Shown: positions 1 through 10,794 of the stretch, in pieces | Numbering within the stretch: the stretch's first letter is position 1 | Layout: each line of letters starts with the position of its first letter | Origin: Aphrocallistes beatrix | Lineage: Eukaryota > Porifera > Hexactinellida > Sceptrulophora > Aphrocallistidae | Length of the DNA: 64,000 nt | Direction: 5' to 3' | Assembly: GCA_963281255.1 (NCBI GenBank) | Contig: OY725496.1 | Location: forward strand, 4,751,723 to 4,815,722 | The notes under the pieces: model-generated | What the model was told of the DNA's origin: nothing | The model's database searches: none | Seen by the model: the letters and a program-made list of their open reading frames with translations, nothing else | Made by a program: the position numbers and the translations under genes

Positions 1-3000
1 ATCTGTAATACAACGAAAGATTTAGAAAAATTACTTTCACTTTGCTTACCTTGTCTTTCTCTATTGTTTATTTCCTCTAACATCTATGCGCAACACTTTC
101 AATGTGTTTTAATGACGTTTTTGTTTACTTATTAGTTTACTCTTTTATTGAAATTACCTAATATTTATAGAAAATTGTTTACTAATCGAATTGTCAGAAT
201 ACCAGGAAAGTCGTCGAGTGAAGTAATTGATATCATTGGTTATGTCCCATTATGTAATTACTATAATGTACTATAATTAGTTTGTGGTTATAATTAGTTA
301 CTCATCGAAGTTATCTTCATCTCTGTCTATTAAAGGCTAGGGTTCAAATACTATGACCTGTACAACGTTAACTTATTCTAATACATGTCACTTCCAAATA
401 AGGTTGAGAGTTTTTTAAATTTTGATTATAACTGTTCTATCATATTCCTCTCAGCAAATATAATTTATCCTTTCACATGTCCTGAGCTCTAAACTTCCTA
501 ACCCAATTTCCTTTTCCAAAATTATAACCCCAATTCGCACAAGCAAATAATAGTGGGCTGAAATTTTTTTTTGAAATCTGTAATTTATGTCTGCATTCCA
601 CAGTTGTGAAGAAATGCCAAATAATAGAATATAATTTTTTGAGGACATAGCTAAAAATAATTTTCATTTATTAGCAGTAGTCATATAATCATTACCAAAT
701 TACTCTTTTCATGATTAATACATGAAGTTTGCATTCTTCTTTTTTATTATTTAATATTTGCAGAGTGTTTTCATTTGTGAACATTTGTAAATACGTAGCT
801 AATTTTAGAACAAATCACCTTACGAAATTCAAGTTAAATGAAGTATAGGTACTTTAATCTCACGAAAGAAAATTGTACTAACCAATCATAATTGAGTATT
901 TTATATTGCATTTGGATTGGAATCCGAACAGTGGTTGGATAATCTACACGAGTACAAACTATTCGAGATTGAAACCATTAGTTCATTTGGCCAATCACAA
1001 TCATTTGACTTTTGAAGCTGGTCATAAGATTTAAATTTAATAGTTGAAATATTATGTTATTATTGTAAAATTTCCTCTTGTAAGAAGAAATGACAATAAG
1101 AATGACCCTCGTGACAAATTAGCTTTGTTGTTCAAGTTATTTGGGGACAAAGCTTAAGATAGGAGAATATAATTTCATTGTTAACGTACCACAAATCCAC
1201 TGAACTCTGTCTATTATGAAACTTCGGGAGATGAGCTGAATCTTGTTGAGATGCAGTACAAGCCGACTTGGAAAGATCTTTTCTTTCCAAGCGTGCATTC
1301 GCTGCTAAACCAACGTAGAAAGTCCGACCCTTCTCTTTTTAGATTAGGTTCACTAGATTCTACTCACATTCCTCTGTTGTCAAGCTTAGAGACCTTTCCG
1401 AATATGTCCAATTTTTTGTTTGCTAACTCCGGTAGATCAGAAATACTATATTTAATTTAATTTACTTCCGTCATATCTTTGAATATGTGATTGTTACTTG
1501 TAAATTGTGATACCGCAAACATAATATTGTATCCTGGCACAAACTCACATCTGATTTTCAGCCAGTCTGGCTCAGCAATTTGAATGGATTCTATTACCTT
1601 AAAATATGTTTAAAGATCCAATTTTGCTGAGGTAATTTAGAGAGGTAGCCGCTACGGATGGCACCCAACCAATTTAGGAGAATTTGGAATTTCAGGAAGT
1701 TACCTACATCAGAGTATTTCACTCTTATGTAATCAGACACGATACTTGGAATATGCGATAGAATATTTGATATTTATTTACCTGGAATGTCCTAGAAATT
1801 ATGGGACTAAGGTTCTATCATAATATTGTGTAAGAGCAGTAAGGATGCGGGAGTTTAAGAGAAAAGGGGAGTGTTTTGTTTGAGGGTGGAAATCAAAGCT
1901 TTAGCCGTTTACACTTAATTACTCAACAAGAAACAGCGTTTTTTCAGATGAATTAAATTAGTTTAAGTCGAGATTACCTATGACTCTCTAATCGGTATAT
2001 AATTCCATTGGCTAATTTTGATTAAGCATTACTCAATACTTAAGTCAACCTCCTCATTGCTCGTGTTGGAGCATAGGATATGGTTGAACACAGCTATACT
2101 GTGTAATACCTGAGCGTTATCATTAGCAGCTAACTTCCTAGTTTGCAAGGGATATATGCTTACATCTGAAATAAGCAACTGTTTTCAGGGAATTTGTGAC
2201 GACATTTACCAGACTATCTGCATTGAATTCAGGACATAGTATATGAACTGTCCGAGTGATCAAACTTCCATTAACTTTCACACACAAACATTCTATTTTA
2301 TTTGTTCATGGCAATTCGCCAAATGGAATGGCGAATTATCAATAAAATGTAATATTGATATTTAGTTCGTCTAACAAGCGCGAAATTATTTTCTTCGAAT
2401 GGAGAATCATATTAGATTTTAAAATGTTCAGTGTTTTTAGCAGATATCTATAAATATAAATGTAGTATAAAACTATTATTAGACAAAGCATGGGGGATGG
2501 CGTGTACACTTGAAATAGTTTAAAACGCAAAAATGTACCTAATTTTATTTTAGAAGTTTCTAGTTGTAGCAGCAGACCTGTATTACAGTTCTTTCCAGTG
2601 GAAAAGCTAATTTTATCTTCACTGTATCTATAAATAATTAATGGGTTATACTCAGCAGATTTTCCCAGAGATTTTTGCCTTGTCCCTAAACTAGTAAGTT
2701 TATTTATGTCGTAAATGACTTTAAGTAAAAACTCGTGGAAAACCATAGATTGATTTCAACCAATAATTGCAACTTGATATCTGCTCTCAGACAATAACAT
2801 GGTTGCAACACTATTGTATGCAACTTTCAACATTCAACCTAGCTGTACCACATGTTTGTACTGTCGAATGAATCCTACTAATTTACTCAGTAAACTCCGC
2901 CTATCCCAATTGTTGTATTTTATAACAAATTTCTTTGCAGTTTTGCGGTGAAATTATTATTTAATCTTTGAACTAAATGTTTCCCCAGCTACCGAAAGCT

Positions 3001-3881
3001 GAAATAGGAATTTATCCTACATTGGTTAATTTGCTGTATCAAGAATTATGTTAATAATCCCAATAGTTAGTAAACTAAAAAGATAAATCAAAGAATTGTC
3101 CCAAATAAAATAAAATAATTTTTCCATTTTTTTCGGGAAATGAAGAAATCATTAAAATTTCAGTGAATTTGTGCTTATTCCACCTGGATATGTTATCAAA
3201 GGGGCATGCCCTCCCTCATTGATAATTTTGTTCCCCGCCCGAAATATCCACTTGTATATTTTTAAAAATATAAAATAGCTATGTCTTTTATACTCAAATA
3301 AAACTACGGTGGAACCCCTCATAACATTCACCACAGAATCCTCATAATCCGAATTCCAGTCATTTGTTGTAGAACGAAACCATATTTTTAACCTCGGTAT
3401 TACGGTCAATACCTTTAACTTAGGAAATCATTATTACATGTTTGAAAATCAAAACAAATTCTTGACAATAAAATAACAGTACATTGTATTAGTTATATAT
3501 ATAATTCATACACATTTTTAGGTCATCGGAAGCAATAAAAATTACGTATTTTAGCTAGTAATTATGTAATAGTTAGTTCTAATTGGTACAGTAAGTTAAT
3601 GGAAAGTGGTTTCTTTCAAAAAGTTCCACAATCAAGACCACTTTTCTCGGTCCCAAGGGTGACAGCAATTCCGGGGGTCCACTATATATGTACTAAGGAA
3701 TGTTGAGATACTCAAACAACCGATTTATTAAACGATCTGCCCCATTCCGAATGAATCGTAACCATGGACTAGTAGGAAATTTATCAACTAAAAGTCTGTG
3801 TATTCAAATTTAACAATTTGATTGGCTATCCATGTTCTTATCGACCCACTGGTAGTTCACTGGCCATCCCAGGTCCCCACA
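1..3881. other. gene-poor AT-rich stretch
   Basis: I see no convincing gene here. The longest open frames (for example 2339-2746 minus and 3152-3409 minus) have AT-driven composition, no recognisable domain and no supporting splice structure. No RNA gene was recognised. The stretch ends at a short inverted-repeat element at 3882. Confidence 0.6.
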
Positions 3882-4056
3882 TACAGTAGAACATCGTTAA
3901 TAGGAACACCAGGGATGGTCGAAAGTTGTTCATATTATCCGGGATTTGAATTACCGGAAAGATTTACATGCGTTTTCCTACGAAGGGGATAAAGTAACTG
4001 CTCATATTATCCGGAGTTTTGAACTATCTGTGTTTGTCATATGAGTTTCTACTGTA
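3882..4056. repeat. MITE with TACAGTAGAA ends
   Basis: The element starts TACAGTAGAA and ends TTTCTACTGTA, so it has short terminal inverted repeats including a TA target duplication. Internally, 'catattatccgg' recurs near both ends. It resembles the pogo/Tigger-like MITEs further along the window (25901, 34119, 40405, 43033), which also begin TACAG and end CTGTA, but its sequence differs. It is non-coding. Confidence 0.6.
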
Positions 4057-4229
4057 TATTCTAGCGACCCTGTCAGCCTATGGAAATTATCTCCTGATAT
4101 GTCACAGCCATTCCCAGTAGATCTCGTTATTCACAAACTTGGGATATTATATACGTTAAATATAAACCATGGATTAGATCGGTGAATATCGATCTCTCTC
4201 AGAAAAATATTGTATCGCTCCATGTTTGT

Positions 4230-4275
4230 GTGTGCCATACCGCATAGCGCAAGCAAGCAAAGCTTACTTGTATCA
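4230..4275. repeat. short dispersed repeat (GCGCAAGCAAGC type)
   Basis: This contains a degenerate copy of a short GC-rich repeat also found near 31573-31625 and 32049-32110, with the core word GCGCAAGCAAGC followed by a CTTGT end. This copy is the most diverged of the three. Confidence 0.4.
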
Positions 4276-4565
4276 TTGAAACCTAAAATCGAATTTTTGG
4301 TACCACAACTATAATGAAGATTATGACTCGGACACATTTTTAAGTGGATTTATCTCTGTTTTAGGCTTTCATCTGTCAGATGGACGTTTTGTAAAAATGT
4401 TATATCACATAAGTTTAGCACCAAATCACGAACTAAGATTCAGATAAATCATAAAAAGCATAGGAAAAGTGAATAATAAAAAGGAAATACGTCCCATTCT
4501 AAATAGCTCTACAAACTCTATTGTTAGGACACTAAAACAGACTAGAGGGAGTTTTTGTATATAAT

Positions 4566-5501
4566 TCAATCTAGGATTTTCCCATGGTTCTCAGTACAGA
4601 AGTCTTTGAACGTTGTTGGCTGAAAGAGAGCTTTCACCGCTTTCATGTCACGCTTAGCACAGTATTCATTGTTGTGGTCTCGCTTGAATTGGAACATGTT
4701 ACCTATCTCTGTCGCTCCTGGGAATCCCAATTTCCTGTATGCATCCGGTTCCATAGGGACATAAACCACTTTGCGACCACTCACTGCACTCAGACACTCT
4801 GCCATCTCAGACATCTTCAAGTGTTCACTCGCTACTCCCACGATTTCTCCTCGTTCCCCGAGGCCCTTCGAGAAGACAGCAGCCACTGACCGTCCAATGT
4901 CCTTCACTGTCACGCCTGGCAATAGTGCATCTCCCATTGGGTAGGGCATTGTGAAACTCCCGTCTTCCTGTTTCTGAGGTCGAAGCATGGTAATCAAATT
5001 CTCCCAGTAGAATGAAGTGTGGAGAAGTGTCACAGGTAGTCCTATTGACTTCATGTACTCGTTAGCTCGCCCCTTTTCATCGAAATGTGCCACTTTGTAC
5101 TCTCCAATTTTAGGAATGTCATCTTGGAATAGACGTGTGTCCTCAAGAGTGCTCCATACCACGTGTTTCACTCCAGCTGATTTACAGCCATCAGCCAATG
5201 AAGTGGCTTGTGCATACTCTTTCTTCGCATCCATGTGCTCCCAGAAGTTGGTCACAAGGAATGCGCCGTGACAACCAATGAACGCGGGTGGAATGCTAGC
5301 TTTCTCGTCGAAATCCAGCTTCACCACTTCACACCCCTTTCCTAGAAGGAGTTTTCCCTTCTCGCCGTCGGGATTTCGTGTCAGAGCTCGGACTCGGAAC
5401 TTTTTTGTGTCGAGGAGGGCGTTCACGACACTGCCACCTTGTGCGCCAGTTGCACCACACACCGCGATGAGAGGTAAATCTCCAGAACTAATGCCAGCCA
5501 T
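4566..5501 (-). CDS. NmrA-like NAD(P)-binding protein, copy 1
   Basis: A 311-residue intronless reading frame of the NmrA/HSCARG (NMRAL1-like) family, atypical short-chain dehydrogenase-like proteins that bind NADP(H) and are regarded as redox sensors rather than classical enzymes. The Rossmann motif GATGAQGG lies at residues 16-23, near the N-terminus as expected, and the length is close to the usual 300 or so. I chose the ATG at 5501 because the homologous copy at 7396 starts at the same residue. The frame stays open upstream only through a TTG codon. The copies match over the whole coding region and about 14 nt upstream, then diverge on both sides. The 7396 copy has a TATA box; this one shows none, so its expression is less certain. 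Cytosolic location is inferred from the family. Confidence 0.88.
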   Translation of the reverse strand: MAGISSGDLPLIAVCGATGAQGGSVVNALLDTKKFRVRALTRNPDGEKGKLLLGKGCEVVKLDFDEKASIPPAFIGCHGAFLVTNFWEHMDAKKEYAQATSLADGCKSAGVKHVVWSTLEDTRLFQDDIPKIGEYKVAHFDEKGRANEYMKSIGLPVTLLHTSFYWENLITMLRPQKQEDGSFTMPYPMGDALLPGVTVKDIGRSVAAVFSKGLGERGEIVGVASEHLKMSEMAECLSAVSGRKVVYVPMEPDAYRKLGFPGATEIGNMFQFKRDHNNEYCAKRDMKAVKALFQPTTFKDFCTENHGKILD

Positions 5502-7302
5502 TGGAATTGCAGATCTACATATACTTATGAGGTAAGAACTTCTTCCCCGCAATTGTAATTATAATTACAATATCAATGTCTTAAATTGATTTGTTGACAT
5601 GTTCAATTTTTGCAATAACTTCCTGGGAAATTAATTTTGTTGTATAGTTGAAATATTTACTAGAAAATTATGAAATTTGTCCTAAGTATTTAATGTGTTT
5701 TTTATTACATTTTAAAATTTTGAGTTTTAATTTGAAATTATTCCAAAGATTCACGCATTTAGAGAATAAACTATTGGAAACAATGGAAAAGTTGCAATTC
5801 AAGAAGTTAGAAAATGAATCCATTAAATCAACATCAGTTTGGTCCATTGAACTTTTATACTAAATGGATTGTTAGGCATAAAGGAGAAAATTTAGCGCCC
5901 AAATTATCGCTCCAATCCTAAATTCAGCGCTTAAAATGTTCTAGAATCTGAACTGAACTACTACGTCATCAAACGTAATACTATCTCTGTTCATCTTTCA
6001 TGATTTCTGAATGCAACAACCAAAGGAATTCTTGCACCTAAAATTTGAAGAATCACAAGCTAGGTGTTAAAATGACTGGGATTCAGAATAATTGTTAGCC
6101 GTTTGATCAGTGCAATCATGATTTTTTCAATTCATGGAATACTATTGGGATATTCTTAATTTCATGCATACAGAATTATAAAGTCAATAAGCTTATCTGC
6201 ACAACAAATATCAAAATATCTTTTTGTAAGTTCAAGTTCTTCATAATAATGGTTTAATCTCTTAATAAGATAATTTCCATTGTTAGCACTTGAGTTAAAT
6301 CTTACAATATGCTACATTAGTACATAGAATTATCTCAAGTTTCGTCATCAGTATCAACGCATTTATTTTGCTTGGTTCCTGACTCTATTTAAAAATGCAA
6401 CAATCATTCTCTATAGCAAATTGTAATCTGATTATTGTGTTGTAAAATTGGTTTAGGGTCTGACCTCGTTAACTATGTGCTTGATACGCAGAAGCAATTT
6501 CTTAATTCGTCGTTATCTTCAGCAGTAAGTTATCGTGTCTAACCCTCAGCATTAAACTTAACAAGCCATAGACATCAAGTGTGAAGTGAAGTGAGGTTTA
6601 TTACATCTACGTAGAAGGTAATAATAGGTCTAGACTTTTGAAATAGTGACGTGTTGAATTTATTATAGCTAAACACACCTAGTTTTCACTTCAAGGATAA
6701 ATTGTCTCAATAATATGTGTATGCTAATCTAAACCGAATTCACCCAAAGTAATCGATTTATCAAACAGTAATTTCTATTAATTATAAAATGAACTTGGCT
6801 TATATGCAGTTTCAATTGCAAGTTCTCTAAGTTGGTAACAATATTAAATATCCAATAGAATTTCAGTCCTGTTTTAGTTATCATTAGTCGAAATTGTACC
6901 ACATTAACAACTAGAAGAATGTGAGTTAGTTCGTAAGTTGGATGTTAGTTATTTTTCAGAGAAATTCTTCTCAATTTTTTTGTTGGTTGCAAATAACGAG
7001 AATTGATAATGGAATATTTGCAAGAGATTTCTAGATATCATGTTAACTTAGTAGAAGTGTATTCTAGACGTTTCTAAAAGATAATAATTTACAATTCATA
7101 CATCGTGATCATCCCCCAATGCAGATTACCTTACAACTAATTAAATTAGTTTTGCTATAGGGAATGATGTTGTTGTTTCACTCGTGATCTGGATAGATAT
7201 CAGTTAAGAAATTGCTCATGGTTCGTACACGGTAACTGTAGCTTTAGTTAATTAACAAACCACAATTTCAGGATTTGTTATCCTTCTATCGTCTCGAAGC
7301 AA
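5502..7302. other. intergenic space between divergent NmrA-like genes
   Basis: This is the shared upstream region of two head-to-head genes, AT-rich and without a convincing coding frame. The TATA box of the right gene lies at its right end. No equivalent TATA box is visible close to the left gene, and no transposon ends were recognised. Confidence 0.5.
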
Positions 7303-7310
7303 TATAAATA
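7303..7310 (+). promoter_or_regulatory. TATA box of NmrA-like copy 2
   Basis: The octamer TATAAATA lies 86 nt upstream of the ATG at 7396, in a region without similarity to the other NmrA-like copy. The spacing fits a short, unspliced 5' UTR. The call rests on motif and position only. Confidence 0.6.
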
Positions 7311-7395
7311 CAGTTGTTATCATTTGAGATACAAATACCAAACTAACAACAACTAACAACAACCAAACAGTAAAACTAACAGATCTGCAATTCCA

Positions 7396-8331
7396 ATGGC
7401 TGGCATTAGTTCTGGAGATTTACCTCTCGTCGCGGTGTGTGGTGCAACTGGCGCACAAGGTGGCAGTGTCGTGAACGCTCTCCTCGACACAAAAAAGTTC
7501 CGAGTGCGAGCTCTGACACGAAATCCCGACGGCCAGAAGGGAAAACTCCTTCTAGGAAAGGGGTGTGAAGTGGTGAAGCTGGATTTCGACGAGAAAGCTA
7601 GCATTCCACCCGCGTTCAGTGGTTGTCATGGCGCATTCCTTGTGACCAATTACTGGGAGCACATGGATGCGAAGAAAGAGTATGCACAAGCCACTTCATT
7701 GGCTGATGGCTGTAAATCAGCTGGAGTGAAACACGTGGTATGGAGCACCATGGAGAACACACGTCTATTCCAAGATGACATTCCTAAAATTGGAGAGTAC
7801 AAAGTGGCACATTTCGATGAAAAGGGGCGAGCTAACGAGTACATGAAGTCAATAGGACTACCTGTGACGTTTCTCTACACTTCATTCTACTGGGACAACT
7901 TGATTACCCAGCTTCGACCTCAGAAACAGGAAGACGGGAGTTTCACAATGCCCTACCCGATGGGAGATGCACTATTGGCAGGCGTGACAGTAAAGGACAT
8001 TGGACGGTCAGTGGCTGCTGTCCTCTCGAAGGGCCTAGGGGAACCAGGAGAAAGCGTGGGAGTAGCGAGTGAACACTTGAAGCTGTCTGACATGGCAGAG
8101 TGTCTGAGTGCAGTGAGTGGTCGTAAAGTGGTTTATGTCGCTATGGAACCGGATGCATACAGGAAATTGGGATTCCCACTAGCGACAGAGATTGGCAACA
8201 TGTTCCAATTCTACCGAGACCACAGCAAGGAAAGTTGTGCTATGCGTGACATGAAAGCGGTGAAAGCTCTCTTTCAACCAACAACGTTCAAGGAGTTCTG
8301 TACTGAGAACCATGGGAAAATCCTAGACTAG
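7396..8331 (+). CDS. NmrA-like NAD(P)-binding protein, copy 2
   Basis: A 311-residue intronless gene, near-identical to the divergent copy at 4566-5501. The glycine-rich dinucleotide-binding motif GATGAQGG is at residues 16-23, and the last residues match copy 1. Substitutions are scattered and the frame is fully intact, so both copies look selectively maintained. The family (NmrA in fungi, NMRAL1/HSCARG in animals) binds NADP(H) and acts as a redox-responsive regulator; which role applies here is unknown. A TATA box at 7303 and the absence of an upstream acceptor suggest a single-exon transcript. Homology to copy 1 ends right after the stop codon, which is unusual for a recent segmental duplication and could reflect gene conversion restricted to the coding part. 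Confidence 0.9.
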   Translation: MAGISSGDLPLVAVCGATGAQGGSVVNALLDTKKFRVRALTRNPDGQKGKLLLGKGCEVVKLDFDEKASIPPAFSGCHGAFLVTNYWEHMDAKKEYAQATSLADGCKSAGVKHVVWSTMENTRLFQDDIPKIGEYKVAHFDEKGRANEYMKSIGLPVTFLYTSFYWDNLITQLRPQKQEDGSFTMPYPMGDALLAGVTVKDIGRSVAAVLSKGLGEPGESVGVASEHLKLSDMAECLSAVSGRKVVYVAMEPDAYRKLGFPLATEIGNMFQFYRDHSKESCAMRDMKAVKALFQPTTFKEFCTENHGKILD

Positions 8332-8750
8332 TTAGAGCTATTAGTCTAGTGCATGCTTACCATAGTGTGTCATAGTGTGTGATAGTTAGACTGCTTACTC
8401 CGTTTGTCTGTATATCCTAATCTTAGCTCATATCTTAGGTCTGTAGTTGTTTTAGTTTGGACTAATTAATGTTTTGAATGTAGTTTCATTTTAGGATTAA
8501 AACATTGTTGATAGACAATTGTGCAACTTCAGTAATCAAATGCTAAGTCATTTCCCGTTTAAGCCGTTTTGAATCTCATTGGTCAAAATTGATTACAGAC
8601 TAAAACCTGATTTAGCCATTATTAAATAATTATGAGTAATTCTGTGTGATATTTTGTATTTTATGTACGGTAATACCCAGGCATGATTTACATGATTTGC
8701 TGTGTTATTATTCTCTGAAATGGAATGATTCAATCAGCTCCTTATAAATG

Positions 8751-8758
8751 TATAAAAG
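8751..8758 (+). promoter_or_regulatory. TATA box of membrane-protein gene copy 1
   Basis: A canonical TATAAAAG ends 32 nt before the ATG at 8791. This close spacing implies a very short 5' leader. The second copy has a comparable TATATAAG near 10740, about 50 nt before its ATG. Confidence 0.55.
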
Positions 8759-8790
8759 TTTCAAGTTAACTAACTCTTGTCAAGTTAATA

Positions 8791-9867
8791 ATGAAAGTTT
8801 TAATAATATTATCTCTCATAATATCTTCCTTACCATTGCTTTTCCTAGTGATGAGTTTATACTGGGTACTTTTCTTCATTGCCCGAATTCTTCAGTTCAA
8901 AAAGTACCTGAAAGCAGCATCAAGACACACTTCAACCACAAATGAGTCTGGGAACATGTTTGAACAAGCTGCTTACTACCACCAGACCGAAATTAAGAAA
9001 TACATTTATTTAATCTGTATTAACATCGCTGAAAGCTACGGAATAATCATGAATTTCTCAAGTCAATCTCTAGCTGGGAACTATCTGATAGTCCCAGGGG
9101 TAAGCGGTATAACGGACATGAATTGTACTCGTAGTGACTTATCAAATGAACTCGTTATGAGGACAGTTATCAGCATTGTCACAGCTCTACAGAACGTTGC
9201 AGATCTGTATGTTGTAATGCTTGTAACACGTTTGATGTGTTACCTCACTCAGAGAATCAAGAAAATCCGGTTCCCCTGCAACAAATCTAATTATAGATAT
9301 TTTCCAGTCATCACTGTTGTGTTAAGCTCGCTAATAATAGTAACATCAGCCTTCCTTGCGAATTTGATGATATTTCCGTTTGTAAATCTTGTTTATTTGT
9401 GCATATTCTTGAGAAGTGTGAAGCGGTTCGAGAGGACTTTGTTACAGAGAGCAAGAGAACGAATGACACAATACGGATCCAACAAAGTAGAAATTCGAGA
9501 GTACAGAAATTTCAAACTGACCATGAGATTCATCTGCATCGGTTTTTCATTGATTGTTGTGTCAGATTTCCTGATCGAATTTCCAGAATTCACAATGAGC
9601 ATTATGGCATATTTAAGATGCTACTTCCCTCTCCTTCAATCCTCTACAGTTTCAAGCTATTTTGTGATAGGAAAGGAAGTTGTTTCTTATTGGATGCTGG
9701 CAGGCTACGCATTGGCTTATCTCGGTGGAATCTCAGCATTCTCTCCATTCGTTTTGATCACATTGAACACTTGGTTCATTCTACTCTACAAGGCTATTAA
9801 TAGAAAGTCTAAATACATATATAGCTACCACATAGGTGAACTAACTGAACCATTTCTGAACTATTAG
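8791..9867 (+). CDS. multi-pass membrane protein, copy 1 (unknown family)
   Basis: A single-exon protein of 358 residues. I do not recognise the family. About seven hydrophobic segments are visible: residues 3-33, 70-92, 123-150, 170-195, 196-212, 243-265 and 298-335. A basic, helical stretch (residues 212-240, with FLRSVKRFERTLLQR) lies between segments five and six. The number of segments would suit a 7TM receptor, but I see no DRY, NPxxY or other rhodopsin-class motif. The paralogue is at 10795-11853. The N-terminal halves differ substantially while residues from about 197 on are nearly identical, see the gene-conversion finding. A polyadenylation-type AATAAA lies at 10113-10118. Function, ligand and membrane orientation are unknown; plasma membrane location is only a guess. 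Confidence 0.75.
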   Translation: MKVLIILSLIISSLPLLFLVMSLYWVLFFIARILQFKKYLKAASRHTSTTNESGNMFEQAAYYHQTEIKKYIYLICINIAESYGIIMNFSSQSLAGNYLIVPGVSGITDMNCTRSDLSNELVMRTVISIVTALQNVADLYVVMLVTRLMCYLTQRIKKIRFPCNKSNYRYFPVITVVLSSLIIVTSAFLANLMIFPFVNLVYLCIFLRSVKRFERTLLQRARERMTQYGSNKVEIREYRNFKLTMRFICIGFSLIVVSDFLIEFPEFTMSIMAYLRCYFPLLQSSTVSSYFVIGKEVVSYWMLAGYALAYLGGISAFSPFVLITLNTWFILLYKAINRKSKYIYSYHIGELTEPFLNY

Positions 9868-10738
9868 TAAAATAATGTAAATAGTTTTGTTAGAATTGAA
9901 AACATTTTGATTTTTTTCTCTATTAATATGCTCCACTCTACCATATATGTATATTTTCCCTTTCTTAGTCAAAATAAGATACATTTGTCATAACAACGTT
10001 ACATTCTGTTTCCTGTATATTATATTAGATGGTTTGTACCTATGATCCATTATTATAGTATATGTAGGATGCTCGATACTACAAGTAAAATGTGTTGTTG
10101 TCTGTCCTCCCTAATAAAGGTTGAAAAGATATATAACTTGAATTTCTTGTGAAGATTCAAATTTATATCTAAATCTCTACCTAATTCTTCGATTTATTTT
10201 CCCTGCAAGTCTGCTATTTCCCTGTTTAGGACTACTGCAGTGGCTCAAAGTGGCACATGTGGTTGCAATTGTCATTTGAGAAGAATTATTTTATAGATAA
10301 GATTAATTTTTGAGACATCACTCTTAATATCAAACTAAATAATTGTCAATAGAAACATGATGATATAGAAATATTCTAATTTTTCACGCTCCAAACACTT
10401 TCATTCTTAAAGGAGCGTCTTGCGCTCCTAGAAAACCACTTGATTAGGAACAACGTTGCAGTTTGGATAAATTGTTTAAGGATGGATGCATTTTTATATT
10501 TTGATGGAAACCAATGTGATACTTGAGTCAATGAGAAGAGATTAGTTGTGACTACTTAGTTCTGCAAACATCATTATGATTTGATGGTGGAAGGAAGCAT
10601 ACATACTTTCTATACTAATTCTTAATAATATCTTGTGATGTTAGTTAGAAAGTGTATTTTATCATTTTGCAAACTCTTTCCAAGCATGTTTTCACTGTCA
10701 CATTCTCTAAAATGAAATGTGATATCGAAATTCATGTG
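9868..10738. other. 3' region of copy 1 and promoter region of copy 2
   Basis: AT-rich non-coding DNA between the two tandem membrane-protein genes. It holds a likely polyadenylation signal AATAAA at 10113-10118, followed by sequence with no recognisable feature until the TATA-like motif near 10740. No similarity between the two genes' 3' flanks is visible. Confidence 0.5.
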
Positions 10739-10794
10739 TATATATAAGTTCTTAATTATTTAAGTTTTAAAATACAATTTCAATTATATTTACA

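Noticed and set aside
2339..2746. 135-codon open frame on the minus strand
   Set aside because: AT-rich composition, no recognisable domain, no promoter or splice support. Treated as chance.
5502..5552. N-terminal extension of NmrA-like copy 1 from a TTG at 5552
   Set aside because: TTG is not a likely start in this nuclear genome, and the paralogue begins at the internal ATG.
9399..9800. 133-codon frame overlapping the membrane-protein gene in another frame
   Set aside because: Shadow frame inside the conserved 3' half; no independent start context or homology.
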